From: Microbacterium sp. CSI-V | Lineage (GTDB): Bacteria; Actinomycetota; Actinomycetes; Actinomycetales; Microbacteriaceae | Length of the DNA: 64,000 nucleotides | Assembly (NCBI RefSeq): GCF_001984105.1 | Contig: NZ_MTQM01000008.1 | Span: 248,001-312,000, forward strand | Reading direction: 5' to 3' | Shown here: positions 42,418 through 51,480 of the stretch, in pieces | Position numbering within the stretch: position 1 is the first letter of the stretch | Layout: every line of letters starts with the position of its first letter | Position numbers and translations under genes: made by a program | The notes under the pieces: model-generated | Seen by the model: only the letters and a program-made list of their open reading frames with translations | Told to the model about the DNA's origin: nothing | The model's database searches: none

Positions 42418-43947
42418 TCAGTTCCTTCCGGCGGTCATGTGCCGCATGAGCGTCTCCTGCGTGGCTTCCTCACGGCTGACCTCGGCCGTGATGCGTCCCT
42501 CGGAGATGGTGTAGATGCGGTCGGAGAGGCCGATGACCTCGGGCAGCTCCGACGAGATGACGATGACGGCCTTCCCCTGGGCCGCGAGTTCGTTGATGAT
42601 GCCGTAGATCTCGTACTTCGCCCCGACGTCGATGCCGCGGGTCGGCTCGTCGAGGATCAGCACGTCGGGTCCGGTGAACATCCACTTCGACAGGACCACC
42701 TTCTGCTGGTTCCCGCCGGAGAGGCGTCCGGTGATCGCGGCGACACTGGGCGCCTTGATGTTCATCTTGTAGCGGTACGAATCGGCGACCTTGTACTCGC
42801 GGTACCGGTCGACGACGCCGAGGCGCGCGAGGCGGGCGAGGGCGGATGCCGAGACGTTGACCTGGATGTCGCCGATGAGGTTGAGGCCGTACTTCTTGCG
42901 GTCCTCCGTGGCATACGCGATGCCGTTCTTGATCGCCGCGTCGACGGTGCGGACGTCGATCTGCCGGCCGCCCTTGTACACCTCACCGGAGATGCCGGTG
43001 CCGTACATGCGTCCGAAGATGCTCATCGCGAGCTCGGTGCGCCCGGCACCCATGAGACCGGCGAAGCCGACGATCTCGCCCGCGCGCACCATGAAGGACG
43101 CGTCGTCGATGACCACGCGCTCGGTGTCGACGGGGTGGTGCACGGTCCAGTTCTCGACGCGGAACAGCTCCTCGCCGATGTCGGGCTCGCGCGGCGGGAA
43201 GAGGCTGTTGAGGTCGCGACCGACCATCGCCCGGATGATGCGGCCCTCGTCGGTGTCGGGGTCGTCGCGCCGCATGGTCTCGATCGTCCGGCCGTCGCGG
43301 ATGATCGTGATGCGGTCGGCGATGCGCAGCACCTCCTTCAGCTTGTGGCTGATGATGATGCAGGTGATCCCCTGGTCGCGCAGCTGGTCGATGAGGTCGA
43401 GCAGGTGCGCGGAGTCGTCGTCGTTCAGGGCGGCGGTCGGCTCGTCGAGGATGAGGAGCTTGACCTCCTTGGCCAGCGCCTTCGCGATCTCGACGAGCTG
43501 CTGCTTGCCGACGCCGAGCTCGTAGATCTTGGTCGCCGGGTTCTCGCGGAGCCCCACGCGCTTGAGCAGGTCTGCGGCGGCGGTGTTGGTGGCGTTCCAG
43601 TCGATCACACCGCGCTTGGACTTCTCGTTGCCGAGGAAGATGTTCTCGGCGATCGAGAGGTAGGGGCTGAGGGCCAGCTCCTGGTGGATGATGACGATGC
43701 CGGCGGCCTCGCTGTCGTTGATCGAGCGGAACGCGACCGGCTGCCCCTCGAGGGTGATCGTCCCGTCGAAGCTGCCGGCGGGATAGACACCGCTCAGCAC
43801 CTTCATCAGCGTCGACTTCCCCGCGCCGTTCTCGCCGCAGATCGCGTGCACCTCACCGCGATGCACGTCCACCGACACGTCGGCGAGAGCCGGGACGCCG
43901 TTGAACGACTTGGAGATCCCCGACATGCGCAGGATCGGTTCGGTCAT
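42418..43947 (-). CDS. gguA: Monosaccharide ABC transporter ATPase, two-domain (GguA-like)
   Basis: A 509-residue tandem ATPase of the RbsA/XylG class. First half: Walker [17 protein letters not shown], a degenerate signature [14 protein letters not shown], Walker [12 protein letters not shown]. Second half: degenerate Walker [19 protein letters not shown], signature [14 protein letters not shown], Walker [16 protein letters not shown]. It drives sugar import through GguB. ATG with GGAGGGAG upstream; a GC-rich hairpin separates it from the binding-protein gene. Confidence 0.93.
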   Translation of the reverse strand: MTEPILRMSGISKSFNGVPALADVSVDVHRGEVHAICGENGAGKSTLMKVLSGVYPAGSFDGTITLEGQPVAFRSINDSEAAGIVIIHQELALSPYLSIAENIFLGNEKSKRGVIDWNATNTAAADLLKRVGLRENPATKIYELGVGKQQLVEIAKALAKEVKLLILDEPTAALNDDDSAHLLDLIDQLRDQGITCIIISHKLKEVLRIADRITIIRDGRTIETMRRDDPDTDEGRIIRAMVGRDLNSLFPPREPDIGEELFRVENWTVHHPVDTERVVIDDASFMVRAGEIVGFAGLMGAGRTELAMSIFGRMYGTGISGEVYKGGRQIDVRTVDAAIKNGIAYATEDRKKYGLNLIGDIQVNVSASALARLARLGVVDRYREYKVADSYRYKMNIKAPSVAAITGRLSGGNQQKVVLSKWMFTGPDVLILDEPTRGIDVGAKYEIYGIINELAAQGKAVIVISSELPEVIGLSDRIYTISEGRITAEVSREEATQETLMRHMTAGRN

Positions 43948-44009
43948 GGTGTCTCCCTCCGTCGCCCGCGGGCGACAGGTAGCTCCGCCGCCGTGCGGCG
44001 ACGGAGAGA

Positions 44010-44039
44010 GCGGCGGGGCGGGCGAACCCGCCCCGCCGC
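44010..44039 (-). terminator. Strong hairpin between chvE and gguA
   Basis: Perfect 13-bp arms GCGGCGGGGCGGG / CCCGCCCCGCCGC closed by a CGAA tetraloop, nine bases after the chvE stop. Inside an operon such a stem lowers read-through to the ATPase and permease genes and protects the chvE message end. Unlike the other two such hairpins it does not use the GGATGCC word. Confidence 0.7.
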
Positions 44040-44047
44040 AGAGTGGA

Positions 44048-45166
44048 TCAGAGCCCGACGTCGGAGGCCTTGAGGAAGCCCGAGTCGATGAGCTTGGACT
44101 GCACGTCGTCCTTGACGACGACCTCAGGCGTCAGCAGGTAGGACGGGACGACCTTCTTGCCGTTGTCGTAGGTCTTGGTGTCGTTGACCTCGACGGTCTT
44201 GCCGTCCTTGATCTCCTGGATCATCTGGAAGACGCGGTCACCCAGAGCACGGGTGTCCTTCCAGACCGTCATGGCCTGCAGACCCTCGAGGATCGCCTTG
44301 ACGTTGGCCTTGTCGGCATCCTGACCCGTGATGATCGGGTAGTCGGCACCGGCGGTGTAGCCGGCCGACTTGAGGGATGCCTCGATACCGATGGCGAGGC
44401 TGTCGTTGGGCGAGAGGACGACGTTGACCTTCTTGCCGTCGCCGTAGAACGACGAGAGGCGGTTGTCCATCTCGGCCTGCGCCTTGTCGGACGCCCAGCC
44501 CTGGATGCCGATGCTGGCCCACGCGTCGTCGTTGGCCGGCGACTTGCCGCTGGGGACGACGAGCTGACCCTTGTCGATGTACGGCTTCAGCACGTCCCAG
44601 GCACCCGCGAAGAAGAACTTCGCGTTGTTGTCGTCGGGGCTGCCGGCGAAGGGCTCGAGGTTGAACGGACCCTTGCCGTCCTTGAGGCCCAGCTGCTCCT
44701 CGATGAACTGACCCTGCAGGGTGCCCACCTTGTAGTTGTCGAACGTGGCGTAGTAGTCGACGTTCTCGCTGCCGTTGATGAGGCGGTCGTACGCGATGAC
44801 GGTCGCGTTCTGGGCCTTGGCCTCCTGCAGCACCGGCCCCAGCGTCGAACCGTCGATGGCCGCGATCACGAGGATCTTGGCACCGCCCGAGATCTGGTTC
44901 TGGATCTGGCTGATCTGCTGGTCGGTCTTGTTGTCGGCGTACTGCAGGTCGACGGTGCAGCCGGCGTCCGTGAGCTTCTTCTGGAGCTGCTCACCGTCGT
45001 TGATCCAGCGCTCGAGGCTGCGGGTCGGCATCGCGATGCCGACGTTGCAGTCGCCGCTGCCCCCGGCGGCGTCTCCGCCGCCATCGGCGGGGCGCGTGGA
45101 GCTACAGGCTCCGAGGCCGACGGCGAGCGCCGCGATGGCCGCGCCGGTCAGGATTTTCTTCAGCAT
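44048..45166 (-). CDS. chvE: Monosaccharide-binding lipoprotein (ChvE-like)
   Basis: A 372-residue periplasmic-binding-protein type I receptor. The signal peptide ends in a lipobox (AVGLGAC, then Ser-Ser), so it is membrane-anchored outside the cell. [19 protein letters not shown] is the ChvE-type N-terminal lobe; [36 protein letters not shown] and [16 protein letters not shown] follow. A GAGAGGAA ribosome site lies somewhat far (about 14 bases) from the ATG. First gene of the sugar importer. Confidence 0.92.
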   Translation of the reverse strand: MLKKILTGAAIAALAVGLGACSSTRPADGGGDAAGGSGDCNVGIAMPTRSLERWINDGEQLQKKLTDAGCTVDLQYADNKTDQQISQIQNQISGGAKILVIAAIDGSTLGPVLQEAKAQNATVIAYDRLINGSENVDYYATFDNYKVGTLQGQFIEEQLGLKDGKGPFNLEPFAGSPDDNNAKFFFAGAWDVLKPYIDKGQLVVPSGKSPANDDAWASIGIQGWASDKAQAEMDNRLSSFYGDGKKVNVVLSPNDSLAIGIEASLKSAGYTAGADYPIITGQDADKANVKAILEGLQAMTVWKDTRALGDRVFQMIQEIKDGKTVEVNDTKTYDNGKKVVPSYLLTPEVVVKDDVQSKLIDSGFLKASDVGL

Positions 45167-45270
45167 TGTGATCTGCGTTCCTCTCTGAACTGCAGGGACC
45201 CCCGTGGTCCGCACCCGCCGCCCTCCCCGGCGTCGGATCGGGTACGTCCTCGTCCCGGCTTCCTGGTTCC

Positions 45271-45284
45271 GTCGTAATTATGAC
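45271..45284. promoter_or_regulatory. Possible ROK operator upstream of chvE
   Basis: GTCGTAATTATGAC is symmetric at 12 of 14 positions (GTC-N-TAATTA-N-GAC), an AT-rich palindrome in very GC-rich surroundings, about 105 bases before the chvE start. On the minus strand TGGACA and TATGTT with 18-bp spacing could form the promoter just upstream. ROK repressors bind such AT-centred palindromes; the assignment is tentative. Confidence 0.4.
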
Positions 45285-45401
45285 GGCTCCGTGAACATAT
45301 CCCCGCCTCCCCGGATTTGTCCAGAGTCCGACCCCGGAAGGAATGCAACGAACGCGTAACGGAACGGGACTCGTCGGTCCCTCACCGCGGCGCGGCGGTC
45401 G

Positions 45402-46004
45402 TCAGCGGACGTCCTGATCGGCCCCGGACCACAGGTCGCCGCACTCCACCGCCAAGGCACCGTGCGCGCGAAGGTACGGGCGCGCTCCGACGTCGCCGCG
45501 GACCGCGGCGGCGAGCGCGACCCAGTGGTCGCGGCCGATCACGACGGGGTGCCCGGGGACACCGGCGTACTCCGCGGACGCGAGCACCGCAGCGTCCGCG
45601 CCGACGCGGGCGGCGAGCCGGCGCACGGCCGCGGCGGGCAGGTCGGGGGTGTCGACCGGAACCACGACGACCGCGCTCGCCGCGGTGCGCGCCACGGCGT
45701 CGAGGCCCGCGCGAAGAGACGCGGAAACACCCTCTGACCAGGCATCGGCGATCGTGACGATGGCGCCGGGGGGAACGAGGCGAGCCGCGTCGTCGGACGC
45801 CGCGCCCAGGACGACGACGACCGGGTCGCACCCGCCGTCGCGCAGCGCGCCGACCGCCCTCGCAACCCACGCGACGCCATCCGGATCACGCGCGAGGGCC
45901 TTCGGTCCGCCGAACCGGCGACCCGCACCGGCGGCCAGCACGAGACCTGCGAGCGGGGCGCCGGAGGGCCCGCCGACGGGGGGCGCGGACGGCTCGGCGG
46001 GCAT
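45402..46004 (-). CDS. MocA-like nucleotidyltransferase (molybdenum cofactor cytidylyltransferase type)
   Basis: A 200-residue NTP-transferase-fold protein. LAGLVLAAGAGRRFGGPKAL is the nucleotide-binding loop; VVPVDTPDLPAAAVRRL carries the metal-binding Asp; GHPVVIGRDHW follows, as in MocA/MobA-like proteins. MocA attaches CMP to molybdopterin for molybdenum hydroxylases. Divergent from xdhC, which prepares the sulfurated cofactor for the same enzymes, so a cofactor role is consistent. A TACGCT box lies nine bases before the ATG. No molybdenum enzyme gene is present in the window. Confidence 0.82.
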   Translation of the reverse strand: MPAEPSAPPVGGPSGAPLAGLVLAAGAGRRFGGPKALARDPDGVAWVARAVGALRDGGCDPVVVVLGAASDDAARLVPPGAIVTIADAWSEGVSASLRAGLDAVARTAASAVVVVPVDTPDLPAAAVRRLAARVGADAAVLASAEYAGVPGHPVVIGRDHWVALAAAVRGDVGARPYLRAHGALAVECGDLWSGADQDVR

Positions 46005-46042
46005 GGTCACGACAGCGTAGCGTGCGCGAAACACGGCGCGGA

Positions 46043-46058
46043 TACGGTCGCCCACATG
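46043..46058 (+). promoter_or_regulatory. Leaderless promoter of xdhC
   Basis: TACGGT (46043-46048) lies seven bases before the ATG of xdhC with no ribosome site. The divergent MocA-like gene has its own TACGCT box on the other strand (46014-46019), so two back-to-back promoters share about 50 bases. Confidence 0.55.
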
Positions 46059-47033
46059 CTCGAACTGGCCGCCGACCTGCTGCCCCTGCTGGAGGCGGGG
46101 GTGCCCGTGGCCGCGGTCACGATCACCCGGGTCGTGCGCAGCGCGCCGCGCGGGGTGGGGGCCACACTCGCCGTGACCGCGGACGCCCGCGTCATCGGTT
46201 CGCTCTCCGGCGGCTGCGTCGAGGGCGACGCCGTGATGCTCGGTCTCGACGCCCTCCGCTCGGGCGGGGTCCGCCGCGGAAGCTTCGGTTTCACCGGTCC
46301 CGATGACGCGATCGTCGCGGCCGGCCTCGCCTGCGGCGGTGCGATCGAGGTGGTCGCGTACACCGTCGACGGCGACGACCCCGCTGTGCGCGACGCGTTG
46401 CGACGCGCCGCGGCCGGACTCGAGAGCGCGATCGACCTCGACCTCGGCGACGGGACCGTGCTCGGACTGCACCGACGGTCCCGCCCGCGCCTCATCGTGC
46501 TGGGCGCCGGCGAACACGCGGCGGCCCTGTGCCGCGTGGGAGCTGCCGCCGGTTTCGCGGTGACGGTGTGCGACGCGTGGGCGCTGCTGGTCACGCGCGA
46601 CCGTTTCCCCGAGGCATCCGATCTCGTCGTCGCGCCGCCGCACGAATACCTCGCCTCGCTCGAGGCGCCCGACGAGCGCACGGCCGTCTGCGTCCTGACC
46701 CACGACGAGCGCCTCGACGTCCCCGCCATCCGCACGGCGTTGCGACTCCCGGTCGGCTTCGTCGGAGCGATGGGCTCGCGCGCGACCGTGGCACGACGTG
46801 CGGCGCTGCTCACGCAGGCCGGAGTGACGGATGCCGAGCTCGGCCGGCTGCACTCGCCGCTGGGCCTCGACCTCGGCGCGGAGACGATGGAGGAGACGGC
46901 CCTGTCGGTGATCGCCGAGATCGTCGCGGCCCGACGTGGCGCGAGCGCGCTCCCGCTGCGGTCGACCGGCGGCCCGCTGCACGTCGATGCCGCGCGGGGA
47001 TGCGCCGTGCCGACGACGGTGATCGCGGGATGA
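46056..47033 (+). CDS. xdhC: XdhC/CoxI-family molybdenum hydroxylase maturation factor
   Basis: A 325-residue protein with the XdhC/CoxI N-terminal domain (VAAVTITRVVRSAPRGVGATLAV, GSLSGGCVEGDAV) and a C-terminal Rossmann fold (RLIVLGAGEHAAALCRVGA, VGFVGAMGSRATVARR). XdhC binds molybdenum cofactor and helps its sulfuration and insertion into xanthine dehydrogenase-like enzymes. First gene of a five-gene operon joined by overlapping stops and starts. The hydroxylase it should serve is not in the window, so it must lie elsewhere or the cluster is incomplete. Confidence 0.9.
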   Translation: MLELAADLLPLLEAGVPVAAVTITRVVRSAPRGVGATLAVTADARVIGSLSGGCVEGDAVMLGLDALRSGGVRRGSFGFTGPDDAIVAAGLACGGAIEVVAYTVDGDDPAVRDALRRAAAGLESAIDLDLGDGTVLGLHRRSRPRLIVLGAGEHAAALCRVGAAAGFAVTVCDAWALLVTRDRFPEASDLVVAPPHEYLASLEAPDERTAVCVLTHDERLDVPAIRTALRLPVGFVGAMGSRATVARRAALLTQAGVTDAELGRLHSPLGLDLGAETMEETALSVIAEIVAARRGASALPLRSTGGPLHVDAARGCAVPTTVIAG

Positions 47034-48328
47034 CGGCGCTCGTCATCCGCGACGCGGTCGCGGTCGTCGAGGCCGAGGGCCGGATTCGCACGGGCGACGT
47101 CGTGTGCGTCGACGGGCTGGTCGTCGACACCCCCGCCCCCGCCGACGCGACGGTGATCGACGCGAGCGGCTGCGTCGTGACGCCCGGCCTCGTCAACGCC
47201 CACCACCACCTGCTGCAGACGGCGTTCCGGACGCTGCCCGGCACCCGCGGCATCCCGATGCGCGAGTGGCTGCCGGCGATGGCGGCCGCCTACGCCGAGG
47301 CCGGTGTCGACCCCGGATTGACCGGGATCGCCGCGCGCGCGGGACTCGCCGAGGCGCTGTTGAGCGGTGTCACGACCGTCTCCGACCACCACCTGACCTG
47401 GCCCTCCGGCGCCGACACGGTCGGCATGGCCCGCGCCGCCGCCGAGGCGGCCGCCGACCTCGGTGCGCGGCTCGCGTTCGTCCGCGGCGCCGCGCGCGAC
47501 GATCCGCAGGAGGCCGCACTGTCGGCCGAGGCGATCGCCGCCGCGCTCGTCGACGGTCGCCCGGGCGGTGTCAGCGCCGACGGGATGCTGCAGGTCGCCG
47601 TGGGGCCGGCGGGCGTGCACAGCGACCCGCGCGAGACGTTCGCGCTGCTGGGCGAGGTCGCCGAGCGCCGCGGGCTCCGGCGCCGCACGCAGGCGAACGA
47701 GGTCGTCGACGTCGAGATCGCCCAGCAGAAGTACGGCCGGCGTCCCCTCGACCTGCTGGAGGACTGGGGCTGGCTCGCCCCCGATGTCACGCTCGCGCAC
47801 CTGTGCGCGGTCACGGACGACGAGATCGCCCGGCTCGCCGCCGCCGGCGTCACGGCCACCCACGCCCCCGGCTGCGACGTGCCGATGGGGTGGGGCGTCG
47901 CACCGGTGGCGAAGCTCCGGGATGCCGGCATCCCGGTGGGCCTCGGAACGAGCGGCGGCGGCAGCAACGACGCCGGCCATCTGCTCGCCGACGCGCGTCT
48001 GGCGATGCAGGTCTCCGCGCTCGTGGGGCCGCAGCTGGCGGCATCCACCGTTCTGGCGATGGCGACCGGAGGATCCGCCGCGGGCCTCGGGCGCAGCGAG
48101 CTCGGCCGGCTCACCCCGGGTTCGGCCGCCGACCTGTGCCTGTGGGACGTCGCGGGCGTCGCCGACGCGGGGGTGGCCGACCGCGTCGCGGGGCTCCTGT
48201 GGGCCTCGCCCGGTCGGCGTCCGCGCGAGGTCGTCGTCGCGGGCCGCGTCGTCGTGGAGAACGGGACCCTGACCAGCGGCGACGAGGCCGAGATCACCGC
48301 GCGACTGTTCGAGAGGGTGGGACGATGA
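47030..48328 (+). CDS. Amidohydrolase, 8-oxoguanine deaminase/TrzN-like, with altered metal site
   Basis: A 432-residue member of the subtype III amidohydrolases that deaminate purine- or triazine-like rings. NAHHHLLQT gives the first His pair (58, 60), and His257 and His278 are in place. Two usual ligands are changed: the third His (normally in HTHLAE) is Gln221 in RRTQANE, and the Asp of the VDGSASND motif is Ser308 in GTSGGGSND. TrzN-type enzymes also lack the Asp, so activity is possible but the metal site is unusual. Overlaps xdhC and the XRE-cupin gene. Confidence 0.82.
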   Translation: MTALVIRDAVAVVEAEGRIRTGDVVCVDGLVVDTPAPADATVIDASGCVVTPGLVNAHHHLLQTAFRTLPGTRGIPMREWLPAMAAAYAEAGVDPGLTGIAARAGLAEALLSGVTTVSDHHLTWPSGADTVGMARAAAEAAADLGARLAFVRGAARDDPQEAALSAEAIAAALVDGRPGGVSADGMLQVAVGPAGVHSDPRETFALLGEVAERRGLRRRTQANEVVDVEIAQQKYGRRPLDLLEDWGWLAPDVTLAHLCAVTDDEIARLAAAGVTATHAPGCDVPMGWGVAPVAKLRDAGIPVGLGTSGGGSNDAGHLLADARLAMQVSALVGPQLAASTVLAMATGGSAAGLGRSELGRLTPGSAADLCLWDVAGVADAGVADRVAGLLWASPGRRPREVVVAGRVVVENGTLTSGDEAEITARLFERVGR

Positions 48329-48960
48329 CCACCATGGCTCCCGCGATCCCCGCCGACGACCCCGCGACCGGCTCCACCGGCGACGAGCGGCTCGGCGCGC
48401 ACCTCCGCGGCCTGCGCAAGGCGCGGGGGCTGACGCTCACCCAGCTCGCGGAGGCCGCGGCACTGTCGCACCCGTTCCTCAGCCAGCTCGAGCGCGGCCT
48501 CGCCCGGCCCAGCATGGCCAGCCTCGAGCGCCTGGCGCGGGCCCTCGGTACGAGCCGGGTCGAACTCATCGCCGCGTCCGAGCCCCCGCGCCCCGACGAG
48601 AGCGCCCACCCGACATTCGTGCGGGCCGACGAGGGGCTCGTCGGACCCTACGCCGAGGGCAGCGCGCGGATGCTCGCCGAAGGTCCGCGCCGCTTCGAGC
48701 CCATGGAGTTCACCGGCGCGAACACCGAGCCGGGCGACCACTACGTGCACGAGGAGGACGAGTTCCTCACGGTGCTCGAGGGCTCGATCGTCATCTCGCT
48801 CGGCCCGTTCGGCGAGACGACCCTGGCCGTCGGCGATTCGGTGTACTGCCGTTCCGGGACCCCTCACCGCTGGCATTCGCCCGACGGTGCGCCCTACCGG
48901 CTGCTGATCGTGAAGGAACTGGTGCACGGCGCCCCCGACCCCGGCGAAGGAGACACATGA
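48325..48960 (+). CDS. XRE-cupin transcriptional regulator
   Basis: A 211-residue regulator with an N-terminal XRE helix-turn-helix (GLTLTQLAEAAALSHPFLSQLERGLARPSMASLERLA) and a C-terminal cupin (GDHYVHEEDEFLTVLEGSI, LAVGDSVYCRSGTPHRWHS) whose His residues can bind a metal or small ligand. PuuR- and SutR-type proteins share this design and control catabolic operons. Embedded in the xdhC operon by ATGA overlaps on both sides, so it probably controls this operon in response to the substrate. Confidence 0.9.
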   Translation: MTTMAPAIPADDPATGSTGDERLGAHLRGLRKARGLTLTQLAEAAALSHPFLSQLERGLARPSMASLERLARALGTSRVELIAASEPPRPDESAHPTFVRADEGLVGPYAEGSARMLAEGPRRFEPMEFTGANTEPGDHYVHEEDEFLTVLEGSIVISLGPFGETTLAVGDSVYCRSGTPHRWHSPDGAPYRLLIVKELVHGAPDPGEGDT

Positions 48961-49904
48961 GCGGCGGTCTGACGTTCGAGGTGACGGTCCGCGAGCGCCG
49001 CGAGGCCGCGGACGGGGTCGTCGTGCTCGACCTCGAGCGCGCCGGCGGCGTGCTGCCGCACTGGTCGCCGGGCGCGCACATCGACGTCGTCCTGCCCGGC
49101 GGCGTCGAGCGGCAGTACTCGCTGTGCGGGTCGCCGACCGAGCGCGGCACCTGGCGCATCGGCGTGCTGCGGGAGCGCGAGGGCTCGGTGTGGCTGCACG
49201 AGAACGCCCACCCCGGGACCGCCCTCCGCGTCCGCGGGCCCGCGAACCACTTCCTCTTCGCCCCCACCGCCGGCCGGTCGTACGTGTTCGTCGCCGGAGG
49301 CATCGGCATCACGCCGATCGTGCCGATGATCGAGGCCGCCGAGGCGGCCGGCGCCGCGTGGACGCTGCTCTACGCCGGACGGTCGCGGAGCACGATGGCG
49401 TTCGCCGCCGACCTGGCCGAGCTCTACGGCGACCGCGTGGAGGTCTTCGCCGCCGACGAGGGACGCCGCCTCGACCTGGACGCGCGCCTGGGCGCACCGG
49501 CATCCCGGACCGTCGTCTACGCGTGCGGGCCCGCACGCCTGCTGGAATCCCTGGATGCCGCGATGTCGGGCTGGCCGCGCGGGAGCCTGCACGTCGAACG
49601 GTTCGAGGCGAAGGTGCTCGGCCCGCCGGTGTGGACGGAGCCGTTCGAGGTCGACCTCATGATGTCGGGGCTGACGGTCGTGGTGCCGCCGGAGAAGTCG
49701 ATCCTCGACGTCGTCGAGGAGTACGGCACGGTCGTCCCCTCGAGCTGCCGCGTCGGCACGTGCGGCACGTGCGAGGTGCCCGTGATCGACGGCGACGTCG
49801 AGCACCGCGATTCGGTGCTCTCGCCGGAGGAGCAGGAGGCGAACCGCACGATGATGCTGTGCGTCTCGCGCGCGGCCTGCCCGCGCATCACGATCGAGCT
49901 GTAG
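48957..49904 (+). CDS. Oxygenase reductase component, VanB/PDR type
   Basis: A 315-residue phthalate-dioxygenase-reductase-like protein: FMN domain (RQYSLCGSP), NAD domain (YVFVAGGIGITPIVPMIE, YACGPARLLES) and a C-terminal plant-type [2Fe-2S] ferredoxin with Cys264, 269, 272 and 302. It passes electrons from NADH to a Rieske oxygenase, as VanB does for VanA. No oxygenase subunit is in the window, which is odd for this family. Last gene of the xdhC operon. A 270-base gap follows before the next operon. Confidence 0.9.
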   Translation: MSGGLTFEVTVRERREAADGVVVLDLERAGGVLPHWSPGAHIDVVLPGGVERQYSLCGSPTERGTWRIGVLREREGSVWLHENAHPGTALRVRGPANHFLFAPTAGRSYVFVAGGIGITPIVPMIEAAEAAGAAWTLLYAGRSRSTMAFAADLAELYGDRVEVFAADEGRRLDLDARLGAPASRTVVYACGPARLLESLDAAMSGWPRGSLHVERFEAKVLGPPVWTEPFEVDLMMSGLTVVVPPEKSILDVVEEYGTVVPSSCRVGTCGTCEVPVIDGDVEHRDSVLSPEEQEANRTMMLCVSRAACPRITIEL

Positions 49905-50174
49905 CCGCCGGGCGCGCGCCCTCCGGCGGTTCCTCGGCGATCCGCGGAGCCTCAGTCATGCACGGTGGCCGGGGCGGAGGCTGCGCGGATCGCTGATCCG
50001 GCGCCGCGCGCCGCAGGTTTGTCACGAGGGTCACGAGCGGGAAATACGGCGGAAACGACCGGTTCCTAGCATCGGAAACAGCCCGGATGTTGGTCACACC
50101 ACACTGGAGAGCCGCTCCCGACGGCGCCCGCCTCGACGAAGTGGCATCCTCACCCTCATTCTCCGGAGGTCCTC
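49905..50174 (+). other. Intergenic promoter region of the amidohydrolase-ABC operon
   Basis: 270 bases between two same-strand operons. It contains TTGTCACGAGGGTCACGAG, a direct repeat of GTCACGAG, about 155 bases before the start, a possible regulatory site. GGAGGT stands before the GTG at 50175. A minus-strand open frame across the region has no ribosome site and a composition typical of shadow frames. Confidence 0.35.
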
Positions 50175-51473
50175 GTGTCCGCCGCTCCACCCGTCTCGAT
50201 CACCGCGATCCACAACGCGCGGCTGGCGTCCGGCGCGCTCGTGGACATTGCGATCGACGGCGAGACGGTCGTCGCGGTGGTTCCGGCGGGGACGCCGCTG
50301 CCCGAGACCGGGGGCGAGGTCCTCGACCTCGCCGGCTACGTCGTCACGGCCGCCGGCGCCGAGCCCCACGGGCACCTCGACAAGTCCCAGTCGTGGGATG
50401 CCATCCAGCCCCCGTTCGGCGACCTCGTGCGCGCCATCGAGAGCTGGCAGGCCTTCGCCCAGACGCTCGACGAGGACGAGACGCTCGACCGGGCCCGCTC
50501 CACGGCGCTGCGGATGCTGGCATCCGGGATCACCGCCGTCCGCACCCACGTCGACCTGCTGCACGGGGCGGACGCGCTGATCGGCGTCCGCGCCCTCGTG
50601 CGGCTGCGCGAAGAGCTCCGCGACCTCATGGACATCGAGCTCGTCGCCCTCGGCGGGCCGACCGTGCCCGACGCCGTGTTCGACGCCGCCCTCGACGCGG
50701 GCGTCGACCTCGTCGGCGGAGCGCCGCACCTCGCCGAGAACCCGATCGAGGACCTCGACCGTCTGATCGCGATCGCCCGGCGCCGCGACGTCGGCCTCGA
50801 CCTGCACACCGACGAGAGCCTCGCCGGCGCCGACACGCTCGCCGCGTACGCCGCGGCCGTGACCGGCTGGCACCGCTCCCGCTCCGCCGGCCACTGCGTG
50901 CGACTCAGCATGATGCCGACCGAAGACCTCGCGACACTCGCCGACGAGGTGCGGGCGGCCGACATCGGCATCATCGCCCTCCCCATCACGAACCTGTACC
51001 TGCAGGGGTGGGAGGACGACCACGCCGTCCCCCGCGGGATCGCCCCGATCGGCCGACTCAAGGCCGCGGGTGTCCGCGTCGCCGCGGGCGCCGACAACGT
51101 CCGCGACCCCTTCAACCCCGTCGGCCGGTGCGACCACCTCGAGACCGCGTCCCTGCTCGTCGCCGCGGGACACCTCGCCCCCGAAGAAGCGGTGGATGCC
51201 GTCACCACCGGCGCGCGCGACGTCATGGGCCTGCCGGCGGCCGGACCCGTCCCCGGTGCGCGCGCCGACCTCGTCGCCGTCCGCGCCGCCTCGCTCGGCG
51301 AGGCCGTCGCGTTCGCCTCCGCCGACCGCGTGGTCCTCCACCGCGGCCGCGTCGTCGCCCGCACCACGGTCTCGACGCGCATCGCCTCCCCGTCCGCCCC
51401 CACCCCGAAGACCGCACCGCCCGCCGACGCACCCGCACCGGCGCTTCCGACCCTCGTCCCGACCGGAAAGTGA
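50175..51473 (+). CDS. Amidohydrolase, cytosine deaminase-like
   Basis: A 432-residue enzyme of the CodA/TrzA-like branch. EPHGHLDKSQSW carries the metal His65 and His67; DLHTDES and AGHCVRLS give the next His residues; GADNVRDPFNPVGRCD has the ligand Asp. Members deaminate or hydrolyse cytosine, isocytosine or other N-heterocycles. The C-terminal 30 residues are a Pro/Ala/Thr-rich tail. GTG with a GGAGGT site. First gene of an operon with an ABC importer, a FAD oxidase, a creatininase-like hydrolase and an MFS carrier. Confidence 0.85.
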   Translation: MSAAPPVSITAIHNARLASGALVDIAIDGETVVAVVPAGTPLPETGGEVLDLAGYVVTAAGAEPHGHLDKSQSWDAIQPPFGDLVRAIESWQAFAQTLDEDETLDRARSTALRMLASGITAVRTHVDLLHGADALIGVRALVRLREELRDLMDIELVALGGPTVPDAVFDAALDAGVDLVGGAPHLAENPIEDLDRLIAIARRRDVGLDLHTDESLAGADTLAAYAAAVTGWHRSRSAGHCVRLSMMPTEDLATLADEVRAADIGIIALPITNLYLQGWEDDHAVPRGIAPIGRLKAAGVRVAAGADNVRDPFNPVGRCDHLETASLLVAAGHLAPEEAVDAVTTGARDVMGLPAAGPVPGARADLVAVRAASLGEAVAFASADRVVLHRGRVVARTTVSTRIASPSAPTPKTAPPADAPAPALPTLVPTGK

Positions 51474-51480
51474 GCGCTCC

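Noticed and set aside
49888..50190. Minus-strand frame of 100 codons in the intergenic region before the amidohydrolase-ABC operon
   Set aside because: No ribosome site, overlaps the neighbouring gene ends, no protein resemblance.
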